From the NCBI GenBank assembly GCA_025345505.1, contig JANVCC010000064.1:1922900-1986899 (forward strand): a stretch of 64,000 nucleotides of DNA, in the 5' to 3' direction. The position numbers and the translations under genes are program-made. Each line of letters begins with the position of its first letter. Position 1 is the first letter of the stretch. Positions 1 through 27,539 of the stretch are shown piece by piece. The notes beneath the pieces are model-generated. The model did not search any database, was not told the DNA's origin, and saw only the letters and a list, made by a program, of their open reading frames with translations. The stretch comes from Todiramphus chloris collaris. Lineage: Eukaryota > Chordata > Aves > Coraciiformes > Alcedinidae.

Positions 1-32
1 AGCAGCTGCAGCAGCAAGGCCAGGCCACGCAG
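1..32 (+). CDS. NFRKB: NFRKB penultimate coding exon (partial, 3' end only)
   Basis: The window opens inside an exon. In the frame that ends in phase 0 the last codons read Q-L-Q-Q-Q-G-Q-A-T-Q, followed directly by a splice donor GTAACA at 33. Joining this to the exon at 732 keeps the frame open to a normal stop. A glutamine-rich stretch just before the C-terminus fits NFRKB, whose C-terminal half is low-complexity. The 5' part of the exon and the rest of the gene lie left of the window. Confidence 0.7.
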
Positions 33-731
33 GTAACAGCACCTGAAATGATCCTAGCTGTTGCTGTTTTAGATGATTTTTGTCTTCTTTAGCATCTCCG
101 TGAGAACGTTATGCTCCACACGTGTGGTTCCATCAAAAGTACAGCTCCACAGCTTGACTGTAGTGTCTGTGTGAAGCACTTGCAGCGTGTCGTCTCCTTT
201 ACCCCCCCTTTGAAATGTTTTTGAAGCAGTATAATGAAAGCAAACGCAAAAATCCTGACAGAAATGTTCCCAGCTGCTTGAAGGATTGTTTCTGTACGCT
301 TGGCTCTTCTTGTAGCACTTCTCCGGGTCACCGTCTCTTGAAGAAATAACATCACTTTGCACATCCATCCTTCTGCCTGGAAACTTAAAACTAATCAGCA
401 TCGAGAGCTGCTGGTAACAAGCCTGTAGAAGTGAAGCATCCAGTGGATCCAGGTCCTTCTGAAAACGTGCAAAAGCAGCTGACTTGGAGCCTTTTATTCA
501 AACTGGTTTTTAGGTCTCCTTTTCTAATCTTGAGATCCCATGTGAACAGCAGACAGAGGGATCTTCTTGTGACAGATTCTGGTTTTGATGTGTTTTGGTG
601 CTCGGTCTCGTTCATATAACTGCATTTTTGTTGGCAGCAGAGAATTTACCAGCACTTCAGAGTGCAACACCTGTGTCACCAGGTTGTTCTTGACATGGAT
701 TGAGTTGGTTTTTTCTTTCCATTTCAAACAG

Positions 732-857
732 GTGCGAATTCAAACCGTACCGGCCTCCCATCTCCAGCAGGGAACGGTGTCTGGCTCTACTAAAGCAGTT
801 TCGACCGTGGTGGTGACAACAGCTCCATCTCCAAAACAGACCCAGGATCAGCTGTGA
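732..857 (+). CDS. NFRKB: NFRKB last coding exon (C-terminus of the INO80 complex subunit)
   Basis: This exon follows a pyrimidine-rich acceptor (TTTCAAACAG ending at 731) and encodes 41 residues plus TGA at 855-857. It starts V-R-I-Q-T-V-P-A-S-H and contains the run S-T-V-V-V-T-T-A-P-S-P-K, which I recognise as the conserved C-terminus of vertebrate NFRKB. NFRKB (nuclear factor related to kappa-B-binding protein) is a nuclear metazoan-specific subunit of the INO80 chromatin-remodelling complex and binds the deubiquitinase UCHL5 through its N-terminal region, which is outside this window. Only the disordered Ser/Thr/Val-rich tail is here. The exon lies about 700 bases after the preceding donor at 33. 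Recognition is from memory of the family, but the frame, acceptor and stop are seen directly. Confidence 0.85.
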   Translation: MRIQTVPASHLQQGTVSGSTKAVSTVVVTTAPSPKQTQDQL

Positions 858-1922
858 GCACTGGTTTGGAAACGGATCGCTTCCCAAGAACTTCCCCCAG
901 CCTGTGGTCGTCCTCCACTCGACCGCCCGAGACCGCAGGCGTGGCTAGGGATGGGACTGGGCACCGTTGCCTTGCTTGTCTGGAGTCAGCGTTGTGATGT
1001 CTAGGTAGAAATTCCACAGCAAAAGATGCTGCACCTGCGGAATGTTTCAGTCTGGATGTGTAAAGCCAAGTTGTGTGGCACTGAGCGTTGAAGAAATGTC
1101 TTCCTTTTCTTTGCTCTCTTCCCATCCAAAGGGCTTTTTGTGAATAGCGTTTCTGTGCGTATTGGGTTGTGGACGAAGCGGTTGATCTTGGGTCTTCCTT
1201 AGGCAGGGAAACTTGCTTGGAAGGGGTAATTCAGACTCTTCAAAGTCTTGCAAAAGACACCTCCTTTTGCTGGAGTCTTTGTCACTGCTTTTATCTAGGT
1301 GACTAGGATGGTGGCTTGGACACCGGAGTTTGTTTGTAGCATAGCCCGGATGTAGATCCCTAACACATCCAGCGTACTATTTATAGACTTTTAAAATACC
1401 TCTCCCCTCTCTCTGAGCTCAGACTTCTTTTGAACAGATCCCGCTTCCATGTCACATTTCTGTCAAAGGCAGGATGAGAGTCAAGACGGTTTTTTGCTGT
1501 AAAAAAAGCAAGTAACCCATGGGGAAGAGTGAGAAGTGGAGGAGGTGCAGGAGATCAGTGCGTGAACGAGTCTGTCAGCAAACAGGAATATCCTGGAAAG
1601 GAAAAAGAAAGTTCACCAGAAGGATCCTCCTGTAGTTTTCCTCAACAAATAGACCTTTTTACCAGGAGAAAAAAACAAAAGACTGTAGCTTGTTTTAAAA
1701 GTTTGCAATCTGTTTTCAAATATACCCAAACTGTAGCCTCTTGGACTCAGAAAAAGATATTTTAACCCATAATCCCAGCCTTTAGTTTTGTTTTTACCTT
1801 TGCAATTTTCTCTCTCTCTGTAAATTTGTTTGAATTTTGCACATACTGGAGATGAATTTGTGGCTGTTCTGACATGACCTCGAAGCTTTCTCACATTGGA
1901 AGATGTTTTGGACCGGGAGAAG

Positions 1923-1928
1923 AATAAA
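1923..1928 (+). terminator. NFRKB: Proximal poly(A) signal AATAAA of NFRKB
   Basis: Canonical AATAAA about 1.07 kb after the NFRKB stop codon. It could give a short 3'UTR isoform. Confidence 0.4.
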
Positions 1929-2635
1929 AGTGCAGAAAGCCTCACAAATCTCTCTGCCAGCTCCTTTCGCTTTTGTACAGCTCGTTGTTTGGTGCACAAT
2001 GATTGTCCAGCTTGCCAAGACCTAACAGATCATCCGTCAGCTTTCTAAGATGGTTCTTTTTAACCTGGTTTCTCTTGCAGTCTTTATTTTTCTGTTTTTA
2101 ACACGTGGTTTGCTCCGAGTTACACGTTTCTGAATGTAATCCATTTAAAGAACCGAGTCGTACAGTTCAGTGCTGGCCCCACTGTGTTGGCTGGAGCATT
2201 TGCTGCTCCTCAGGGTGGGTGTGTTGGTCAGTCTGTACAATCTCTTCACTGGTTTCAGGGGTGGGTTGGAGGAAATTTGGTATTTCAGGGAAAAAAAAGA
2301 AGTGGCTGGCTGCAGGTATGGAATAAGCAGGGCACGTGGGTACACCATGTTAAAACAAGCACTTGAAGGATGGTTTATATACCTTGGGAAAGGGATTTGG
2401 GAGTGATAAAGGTTTTTCTGAGCACCTGACCTACTTTATTGACTTCTGTACCCTTCTTTCTATGTTTGACTATCGAGTAAGGAGACAGCAGAAGGGCTGC
2501 GTTTCCGGAGGGAGGCAAGGATGTTCTTGAACCCTTTTAGTCATGAAGTTAATGAGCAACCTTATGGTGTTATTTACATGAAAGAGCCTCAAAATTCAGA
2601 ATGTGAAATCATCCTGCTAAGTTAGTTGTGTTCAT

Positions 2636-2641
2636 AATAAA
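2636..2641 (+). terminator. NFRKB: Distal poly(A) signal AATAAA of NFRKB
   Basis: Canonical AATAAA about 1.78 kb after the stop, followed within 30 bases by GT-containing sequence. It is the better candidate for the main 3' end of the transcript. Confidence 0.45.
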
Positions 2642-5600
2642 GTGTCAAAAACAGTGTCAAAACCTACAAGCAAGTGCTGCAAAGATGGTTGCAGAGTGAA
2701 GCCCCTGAAATACCTGCGGGTCCTCTGGGAAGTAACTCTGAATTTGTCACTGGACCCAGGAGGCTGTGGCAGTATTAAGTTGAACAAAACAAGAAACCTC
2801 CATCCGATCCCTTGAATTTAGTGTGCCTTGGATTCCTGCTGCTGCTATTAAAGAGTCTTGCTGTTCGTGTCAGCACCATCCCAGCTAAACCAGTTGCTAA
2901 CATGAGCGACCTTTGCGTTCGCTGCTGCCTGACTTGGGGCTGTTCTCTCTGCTTCTGCAGTCTGTCATCTTTGGGGAAAGAGCATCAGTCACGGCATGGG
3001 CTTCAGTCTGTGTTTACTCCCAGCTTTCAAGACCAAAGTACAGCCTGTTCTCTGCTTCACTTGCCACCACCCGTCTGATGAGTTGCTTCCACGCTGGTTG
3101 AAAAATAACCCCTAAGCAACTGCAAGTAGAGAGCCCTTGTTTTTAATAAGTAACCTTTAACTTCAGCACAGTAGGCTGAAGGGCAGAGAGGAGCTTGAGG
3201 TGTTTTTGTGGTGGATCAGGGTACATTCAAGCTAGGCTGTGGTCCAGGTGGCGATGGCTCCGATGTCCTCTCGCTCTGGTGAACTGAAAGCTGTTCTGGA
3301 GGAGACCTGCAGAGGAGCACGCATGCGGAAGAAGGAGGCCTGGAGAAAGGGTTTTACTGACATTACCCATTTTCCATCTGTTTCTCTTGCCTGAAACTAA
3401 AGGGGCTTGCAGTCTGATGCATCTTTGCCCTTTTTTAATTAAAAACTGGAAGTGCAGCCAGTTTTTGTCACAGTGCTCACTGGAATTACCCAAGAGCCTT
3501 GATTATTTCTTGAAGACTGGGGCTTACAGGTCTCTTTCCAGCAGGAGGATATCATGTAAGCATCTCTTACAAGAACTGAGCATGCTGCCAAAACTGCCAA
3601 AGGCCTTTTAAAGCTTTTCTGACCTTTACTTTAACAACAGCTCTGTTCTGCTTACATCATGGGGGGAGTCGGTGTCTACGTACCTCAGCAGGATGCCCTC
3701 TTAACCCAATGACCTCCCCTGGAGGTGACTTCAAGGGTTCCTTTTCAAAGCAACAATATCAACCTACCTATTTTTAACAGTCCCGTCTTGAAGTCACTGA
3801 CATGGTTTTTAGGTAAATACAAAAAACCCCCTGGTTTCTTGCTTTTCATGTGACCAGCTTGAACCACAGAAGCTAGAACAAAGTCACAAGAGACTCAGCT
3901 CTTGTACCCAGTCCTGCCCGACCCAAGTTTGGTACCTGCTTCCTGACCTCAGGGCCCTTCTGCCTAAGGACCATTCCCAAACAAATTCACTGAGTTTATC
4001 TCAATCTGAGATTTGCTCAAATTGTGCTTAGGTGGGTAGATCAGATCTGTTGTCCCATCCACGGCCATCCTCAGTGCTGCACTGGACCATTTAACAGTAG
4101 CCTAATAGATCCTTCACTCATTTGATAACAGCTTCAGGGTAGCATCGCTCTCAAGGATGATGCTTTTTGAATACAAACTTGGCACCATCATTTAATGGGA
4201 GTTTTGTGAATGTGCACTGAGACACGGAGTCATTTTCACCAACCTTGGACACCGTTTCTCCCACCCTGCCTCTCGCTGTCCAACCTTGGTACGTACCAGT
4301 AAGTGATGGGATAACAAGGAGTACAATAACCACATAGTTTTGCAGAAGGAAAATTAAGGCAGCCAGAGCTAGATTCATCTTTCTTAACTTGTTTATTGAA
4401 CTTCTAAATAGATAAATCTGAATTGCTCACCCTGGGCTGCGTTTGCAGCCACTGATACCTCCAGAGTGTAAATCATTTGACCTCCCTCTGGCAGTTTCTT
4501 GGAGGATGAATCACTCTCTGCATGTAACTATTTCTTTCTGTGGTCTGTAAAAGGAATTCTGGATGAGTAGCTCAAATTTGGCCTTTTAATGATTTAATTT
4601 AGGAATGACACATCTTATGTCAAGTGACCCACTCAGTGTGGACTAATCCATCTGAGGGTGGATTCATCTGGTATATGGCATCCTGCATCAAGGCCTGAAA
4701 ACTGCTCAGGCAGAGGTAAAGATTTCAAGAACCTAAAGTCTAGAAGTATTCGCCAAGCCAGCTGGGTAAGTCTGAACAATCAGATCCTCTAATGTTATTT
4801 TTTTCTCGCTGTCCTCCAGTTTGCAAGACCTGGAGCAAAATAACTCACCTGCCAGAACAAAGATCCTCGGAGCAGAAACGGGCTGGTCTTTGAAAGCTCC
4901 AGGATTAGGCAGTTTCACAACAGCACTTCAGGGGAGAAAGCGCCACTCAAATACAGGAGGGAGCGTCAAGAAGTGGATGTGCTGCCCCAGAGTAAGGCCA
5001 CCACAGTTCAGAAGGTAGAAGAGCAAACCTGATGAAGGTCAGGCTGCTTTCCCTGGTGTGCTGATGGCAGCTTGAAGAGTTAGCAAGGTTAGGAGGTGAG
5101 GACCTGCAAAGATGCCAGCATCGTTTGAAACTTGGTAGGTGACTTTCACGTGTTGATGTGTCACTGTGAATGAATTTCTGGCAACAAGGGAAAATTGTTC
5201 AGCATGTGCTCGGGCTGCTTGGTATTTACGAGACATGCACACAAAAATACACTTCTGTACATGGAAAAAATATGCTTGAATGCTCAAAGTATTTGCACTA
5301 AGGATTTTTAAACTGCTTAAGCAAGTTGCTCGTAAGTCAGGTGAGAATTGCTCCTGTGCTCTCAGTTATACTGGTGAAATTAGGGGTTTGGGCACAGTCA
5401 GAAGCCCCTGAGTCACAGCAGCTTTGTGAATTACTGATCTCCCTTGGCACTGCTGTGCTGGCAGAAGGAAGCAAGTGCTGTTTCATCACGGGGGTGGCCT
5501 GAAGAGTTTAATGCCAATACCAGTAACTTGGTCAGCCATTGTATTGGGGTTTGCTTTGACGAGCGTTCCTGTACTGAAAGTGCACTTCCAGCTTCAGCTG

Positions 5601-7066
5601 GCCTCTGTCACTGGCTGCAAAGGGCTCTTGAAGCTGGTGCAAAGCAGAGTGGGGGGCTCTTCTCTTTCCTGTCAGCTTTAGTGTGTTGTGGAAGTGAGTC
5701 AGAGTCATGTGGGTGGGCTGAAAGGGCCCTGTACTTGGTCTGAGTTGGCAAACCCAGGAGCTCCTTCCAGCAGGAAGAATGCTTTCGCTGACTGGGTCCA
5801 CTCACCTGGATTTGACCAGTTCCACAAGCAGGATCAGGGGTTGGATTTAATCCCTGCTTATGTTTTCCCTGGTCTTTTTATGATACAAATCAAGCATCAC
5901 AGGGAGCAACAACCACTGTTCCCAGGTCACTGCCTCTTTAAGAGAAGTTCTCTCAGGAGTTAAGATGAGTTGCAAGGTGAGGCAGGTTTCCCAACATCTC
6001 CCTGACATTTGGTGGAAGAAATCTGAGGGCTCTCCTTCAGCCCATGGACAACCTTTAACCCACAAAGACTTGTGAGCCAGCACCAAACGCCTGAGCTTCA
6101 GAGAACTGGTAGAACAGCCATGGGATAGTAAGAGCTTATCATTTTTTCTTGCAGTGAGGGAGATCTAAGTTGGATGAAAGCTCACAGAAAGTAAGGACAC
6201 CTTATGACAGAGTAGATTGTCTTGGTGCAGTCTCACCATACCCCACTAGTGGGGATAGCTGGAAGAGCATCAGGTAGTTCGTTGTGTGAGACAGCAGGAG
6301 CTGAACCATAAAACAGCAAAAAAATCCCCCCTGGATACCACAGCCCTTGTCCTCTGCAGCGACCAACTGAGGGAAATAAGAGGAATAAGTGAAAAGTTAA
6401 AAGCTGCATCTTTCTCATTTTGGTTGCAAACAGCTGAGGTAACCCCAGCACACAGCCTGAGCTTCTGTGTTCTGTGGAAAATAAGGAGGCAGAGCAAATG
6501 GGCCTGGGTCAGCTCTGCTTGTTTGTAATAAACCAAAGAGAAATCTGGGCTTTTCCAGCACATTGTCTGCATCTCTCTCCCCAGCTAAGCCCTGGCCGTG
6601 TGCGGGTTGCTGGGCAGGCAGGACCTTAACTGGCTTTAAATCTCGGGCGTGCCCCGAGCGCGCAGCCAGGTTTCAAAACAGGCAGTGCCAGAAACCAGGC
6701 AGTCAGGCCTGTCCACTCTGCTGCACTTAACAGCCTGGCTGCCAAATGGGGCTGTTGCTGACTCAGAGCTCACAGAGAGAGGTTCTCTGCTCTCACAAGC
6801 CACACAAGAGCTCAGGAGGGAGGCACAGCAGGTAATGTAGTCCCAGGAGTGAGCTTGTGTGAGGTGTGTATCCTAGTGCTTCGGATTCCCTCCGGAGTCC
6901 CGTGTCTGGCACCGTCAGTAACAGAAGCATAAGAAACAATCCTCCTTAGCTTGGGAGCCCATTCTCGGAGCTGTCTCAGGGGGCTGAGGGTGGACTTTCT
7001 CATGCCAAGCTTGTTGCAGTGTCACATCCTTTGCTCTCATGTCTGCATCATCTACAGGATGGAGCC

Positions 7067-7104
7067 GGTCACCAGTGCCCTTTCTGGTCACCAGTGCCCT
7101 TTCT
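7067..7104. repeat. Perfect 19-bp tandem duplication
   Basis: The unit GGTCACCAGTGCCCTTTCT occurs twice in a row with no mismatch (7,067-7,085 and 7,086-7,104). Identity of the two copies suggests a recent slippage or duplication event. Confidence 0.9.
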
Positions 7105-8190
7105 TCGGGCCAGCTTTCATCACCTCAGGAGGGCAAAGCTATCTGAGATTGGGTTTTGGAAGCAGGGCTCTCACTCCCAGGGCTCTTGAGAGGAGATCAA
7201 AGGATAAGTTCCCATCCAAATGACACAGTAATCCTTGACCAGCTTGCTGAAGAGTTGCCCCACCTCTCGGCTCTGCCTCAGAGCATCATGTGGCCAACTG
7301 CGGGCAACCCACTGCACTTTTACAGGTCCCATTCTCCAAAGTCAGTAATTATTCCCCTTGCCTTCCAGAGGGGGAGGCTGAATCACCCCAAGCCGACTTC
7401 CCTCGGGCCCGAAAGCAGGAGGAGCTGTCCCCGCACAGACCCAGCGGTCCCCAAGGTTCACCTTGGCTCTCTGGGGGCTGCCGGTTCGGCTGGAAACCAC
7501 AGCGCTGCTGGATGACGTTTTCCTCTCCTCCCACTGAATCAGCCTTTTATTTACTCTTTGGAATGCAAAGTAACAGGACACCCTGTGAGTTTTATCTCTC
7601 CCCCAATCTTTTGTATCGCTGGGGAAGTGGCCGGACCGGATTGAATGTTTTAAGTGCTCGCCGAGATTGGGGTGGTTTCGGGGTTGTCTGGCAGGAATCT
7701 GGGTGGGAGGGCACAGCCAGTGAAATCTGAATCTTGGAGTCACACCGAGAGCAGGCTCCCGGAGACACACGGTGGGGAGGAAAAGCCTTTGTCGCCCTTG
7801 GAATCCGGCGTGGCTCGTGTGGATGGAGCCGGCTCCTTTGCTGAGCTAGAATTCCCGGGAATTGCCTCCACCAGGAGACTTTTCCCCTCCAGGCAGCCTG
7901 CCTCCATTCCTTATGTAAGCAGCAGCGTTTTCCCTTCTTTCACGTGGATGGCATTCCCGGGGCTGGGAGCTGATGCGGAAGTATCCTGCCTGTTCCGACT
8001 GCTCCCCGTCTCCTCTGGGACTCTCCTGGGGGCCGAGCTCTCTGGCAATTGAGCTCTCACCACTTGCTTATGCTTCTGACAAAGACTTCAGCGCCTAAAG
8101 TGCTCTTCTTCCTCCCAAAGGCGTGTTGGACCTCGGCTTCCTGCTCTCATGAGGCGGTTGTGCCCACACTGACCGGGAAGAGACAACGTG

Positions 8191-8211
8191 AGGAGGAGGA
8201 GGAGGAGGAGG
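8191..8211. repeat. (AGG)n triplet microsatellite
   Basis: A short run of GAG/AGG triplets in intergenic DNA; it produces poly-Glu in a chance frame. No gene is associated. Confidence 0.7.
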
Positions 8212-10020
8212 CAACAGCTTTTATTGAATGAACTGATACTAAGCAGGAGGAAACAGGGGCTTTGTTGCTGACTGCTGCCATTGCACGTGGGTAAGTGGCT
8301 TGATCTTGGCGCTGCGTTGTGACTTGGCTGGGCTGAGCATCCTTCGTTCGGGCTAGAGAGACGCGGGGAAGCGTCTCACCGCGAAGGCAGGCGGCACGCT
8401 GCTGCTTGGGCATCGCTGCTCTGGGGGACTGGACGGTGCCCCCAAAGATGGGGGGACCCCTGTCTATCGTGGTGACTTAACAGAGCCAGGAAATAAATCC
8501 CTGTTTCGGGGAGCATGTCACTTAGGGCTTTAAACCAGCTGCCTCCCAGCTCTATCATATTTTATGTTTAGCACGGGCATTGGTTGGGTTCCCCCTGCCA
8601 AAAAAACCAAACAACGTCCCAGTTGGGTTTTTCCCCTTGTTAAAAGAGCCAGTTGGGCTCATGAATTCCTTTGTAAAATGGCTTGAAGGACAGTGGGAAT
8701 CCCCAGGGAGCTCTTTGCCAGACACCCCCTTAGGCCTCCAAGAGCCAGTCTGCATCTTGCCCTCATTAGCCACATCCCCGAGCAGGGGTGGTTGCCTGGC
8801 ACCTGCCCGGAGGAGATGAGGAGAAACAAAGAGTTTCAGCTCAGGCTAGCTGCTCTACGCTTAAACCAGCCTGGTTTGTGGGGATATTAACTCAGGCTGG
8901 AGCTCCAACAGTCAGTCATGGAGGGAGTGGCTGTAAAACTAGAGCGCTGGGCAGGGCTGGGCATCAGTGGGAGAGCTGAGAGCAGGTCCTGACATCAGGC
9001 AGGCGGGTGGTTTCAGCAGGCTGACTAACAAAGCCACCTTTCCAAGGGGAATACCTTAAATGTGGAGATACTTCCTGCTGTGCAGAGCTCAGCAAGTGGG
9101 TGGGATTCTGCTGGCTGCTGAGGGAGCAGGGGAGGTGGTTCCAGCAGTTTCTGTAAGAGCACAGAAATTACGTGGTATTTTTTACCCAAAGAGAAAACAG
9201 CAGGAGCAGAGACCTGACAGCATCTCGCTTTTATTTATTTTTTTTTAATTCCCCTCCCCAAAGAAACACCTGCAAAAAGGCTGCAAAAAGGAGGTTTTTA
9301 GAGCAAGGGGGAAACAAAGGGAACCCAGCAGGAGAGTGGGAATCCCTGGGCAGCTCCTGTTACACCAAAACCAGCTTCCTGGGAAACGTAAATCACGTGT
9401 TGGTGTAGACTGGCCTGTGTAAGGTGGAGAAGGGAAGATCCTGCCCAAGAAAAACCGCGTTGGTCCAGCTGCTTCAGTCTTGACTTGCTCCTGAATGTGA
9501 TAAATGTAAAACACTGGAGGTGCTGCAGCCCAGCTGAGAGCGGGTTTCGGGTTGGGCTAAAGGGAATCCCTGGCCTGGGCAGCCCCTCGCTCTGCCAGGT
9601 GATTTGGGGCACAGGGGCTGAGGTTCCTGTGCATTCCAGAGAGGGTCATCTCTGCGGTGGGCTGTCAGAGCACGCTGGTTGTTGTCACCCGAGGAGGGAT
9701 AAGCCCTTGGCTATGTAAAGCTTTACCCCAAAAGCTGCCGTGTACCCACAGCACCCCGAAGCGCCGGCGAGCCCTCCCGCTGCCGGTGGGTGCCTTGTGT
9801 CGGGAAAAGACAGCTTTTTCCTGATTTCTGCTGGCAAAAAGGGCCTCGTTGGACGACACAGAGCTGCTTTCGGGGCACCGCTTTTGCCTTAACCTCCCCG
9901 CGGAGCGAGGAGAGGTGGAACACGGGCGCGTCGGGGGGGACCCGTGGGGTGCTTCCGCCTTCCCTCACCTGCCCGGAGCGCGGAGAGGAGGAGTCGGGCA
10001 CCGAGCCCTGCCGAGGAGCC

Positions 10021-10032
10021 ATGGCGGCTTGA
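10021..10032 (+). promoter_or_regulatory. ST14: Four-codon upstream ORF (M-A-A-stop) before the ST14 start
   Basis: ATG GCG GCT TGA lies 24 bases upstream of the main ATG and in the same frame. The ATG context (GAGCCATGG) is near-optimal, so scanning ribosomes should often initiate here and must reinitiate to make matriptase. It matters only if the transcription start is upstream of 10,021, which is likely given the CpG island but not proven. Confidence 0.45.
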
Positions 10033-10056
10033 GCCGGCACGCCAGCCGCCCTGGCC

Positions 10057-26649
<16,593 letters not shown>

Positions 26650-26965
26650 GGCCACGCTCAGCCCCGCGTGGACATGGACAGCTCTTGCGCAGCGCGGGCT
26701 GGAGCCCCTTGGTCTGGTCAGTTCTGCCCAGCAGCCTCTACTGTGAACTTCAACCCTCCCTCTACCTCGCCACAAGCGCCCCGGACTCCGTGTGTGAACT
26801 GAACAGCCAGAGCTGATGGTTTCCTTTAGCCCTTAGAAAGCAAGGTGTGGAGTGTAACAGTTTCCCTTGGTGAGTAAACGAGGGCAGCTCCTGACAACTT
26901 GAACGATCAATCATTCAAGATACATCTAAACTTAATAAATAAACAAAGGAAAAAGGACAAACCTT
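26650..26965 (+). other. ST14: ST14 3'UTR (short form)
   Basis: From the stop to about 20 bases after overlapping AATAAA signals. No coding frame or repeat is seen in it. A longer form could end near 27,530. Confidence 0.65.
26934..26943 (+). terminator. ST14: Overlapping AATAAA poly(A) signals of ST14
   Basis: AATAAATAAA contains two overlapping canonical signals (26,934-26,939 and 26,938-26,943). The downstream sequence CTTCTGTGGTTAG is GT-rich, as expected after a cleavage site. Confidence 0.7.
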
Positions 26966-27508
26966 CTGTGGTTAGAGGCAAACTTTACTGGGACAGGTTC
27001 AAAAACAGCTTTCAGAAGGAGTTTTATCTCAGGTGTTTGTTTTCAGGCATGGGGTGATGGGGGAGGAGTTCTTACCCTGGTAAGATCCTCTTGAGGATCC
27101 CTTCCTTGGTGTTGTCCCACACCGTGGCCTCCTCCTCCTCAGCTTCTGGTGGCCCCGTGTCCAGGGCTGGGGCCCTGAAAGAGAGAAGGTCCAGCTGAAA
27201 GGCTGGCACTCACCCCCAGGGACGCAGGGCTTGGCATCACCAGGCTGTGCCTTAGCCGCTCCGCCGCGGCCAGGAGGGGAAGGGCTGCGCTCTGTGCCTT
27301 CCTGGAGGAAGATGACAGACGCAGCTCTGGGCCCCTTCTTACTTTTGTAAAGAAAAAAAAAAGGCAACAATGTGAGTTGTGAATGTGTTGATTTCTTTCC
27401 TCTGTTCCTTGCCCTCGCAGAGCACACTCCCGTGGGGTCAGCTTAGCCCCCTCTCCTTGCCTGTAAATACATTGTTTTGTAAGACTCGATGTGAAGCGCA
27501 GACTCTCT

Positions 27509-27514
27509 AATAAA
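27509..27514 (+). terminator. ST14: Second AATAAA poly(A) signal downstream of ST14
   Basis: AATAAA followed at 27,537 by GGGTTGTGGTGTTC, a strong GT-rich downstream element. It could end a longer ST14 3'UTR or an alternative last exon that starts at 27,421. Confidence 0.5.
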
Positions 27515-27539
27515 CTGGGATATTTTCTACTCCTCGGGT

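Larger units (their letters stand above)
858..2660 (+). other. NFRKB: NFRKB 3'UTR (probable extent)
   Basis: No coding frame is convincing downstream of the NFRKB stop. Two AATAAA signals lie on the plus strand, at 1,923-1,928 and 2,636-2,641. The second is followed by GTGTC-type GT-rich sequence, as expected downstream of a cleavage site. The 3'UTR therefore probably ends near 1,950 or near 2,660, and both could be used. The extent is inferred from signals only. Confidence 0.5.
2661..9700. other. Intergenic region between NFRKB and ST14; no gene recognised
   Basis: About 7 kb without a recognisable exon, RNA gene or long repeat. Short open frames are scattered on both strands without family resemblance. 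The only local structures noted are a perfect 19-base tandem duplication at 7,067 and a GAG/GGA triplet tract near 8,191. GC content rises toward the right as the ST14 promoter is approached. Confidence 0.5.

Noticed and set aside
27072-27301. Two candidate minus-strand coding exons facing the ST14 3' end (one ending A-T-V-W-D-N-T-K-E-G-I-L-K-R-I-L)
   Set aside because: The peptide looks protein-like and splice motifs are present, but the implied intron (27,175-27,213) is only 39 bases, too short for normal splicing. The most protein-like frame is preserved only with a second, weaker acceptor, and no known protein was recognised.
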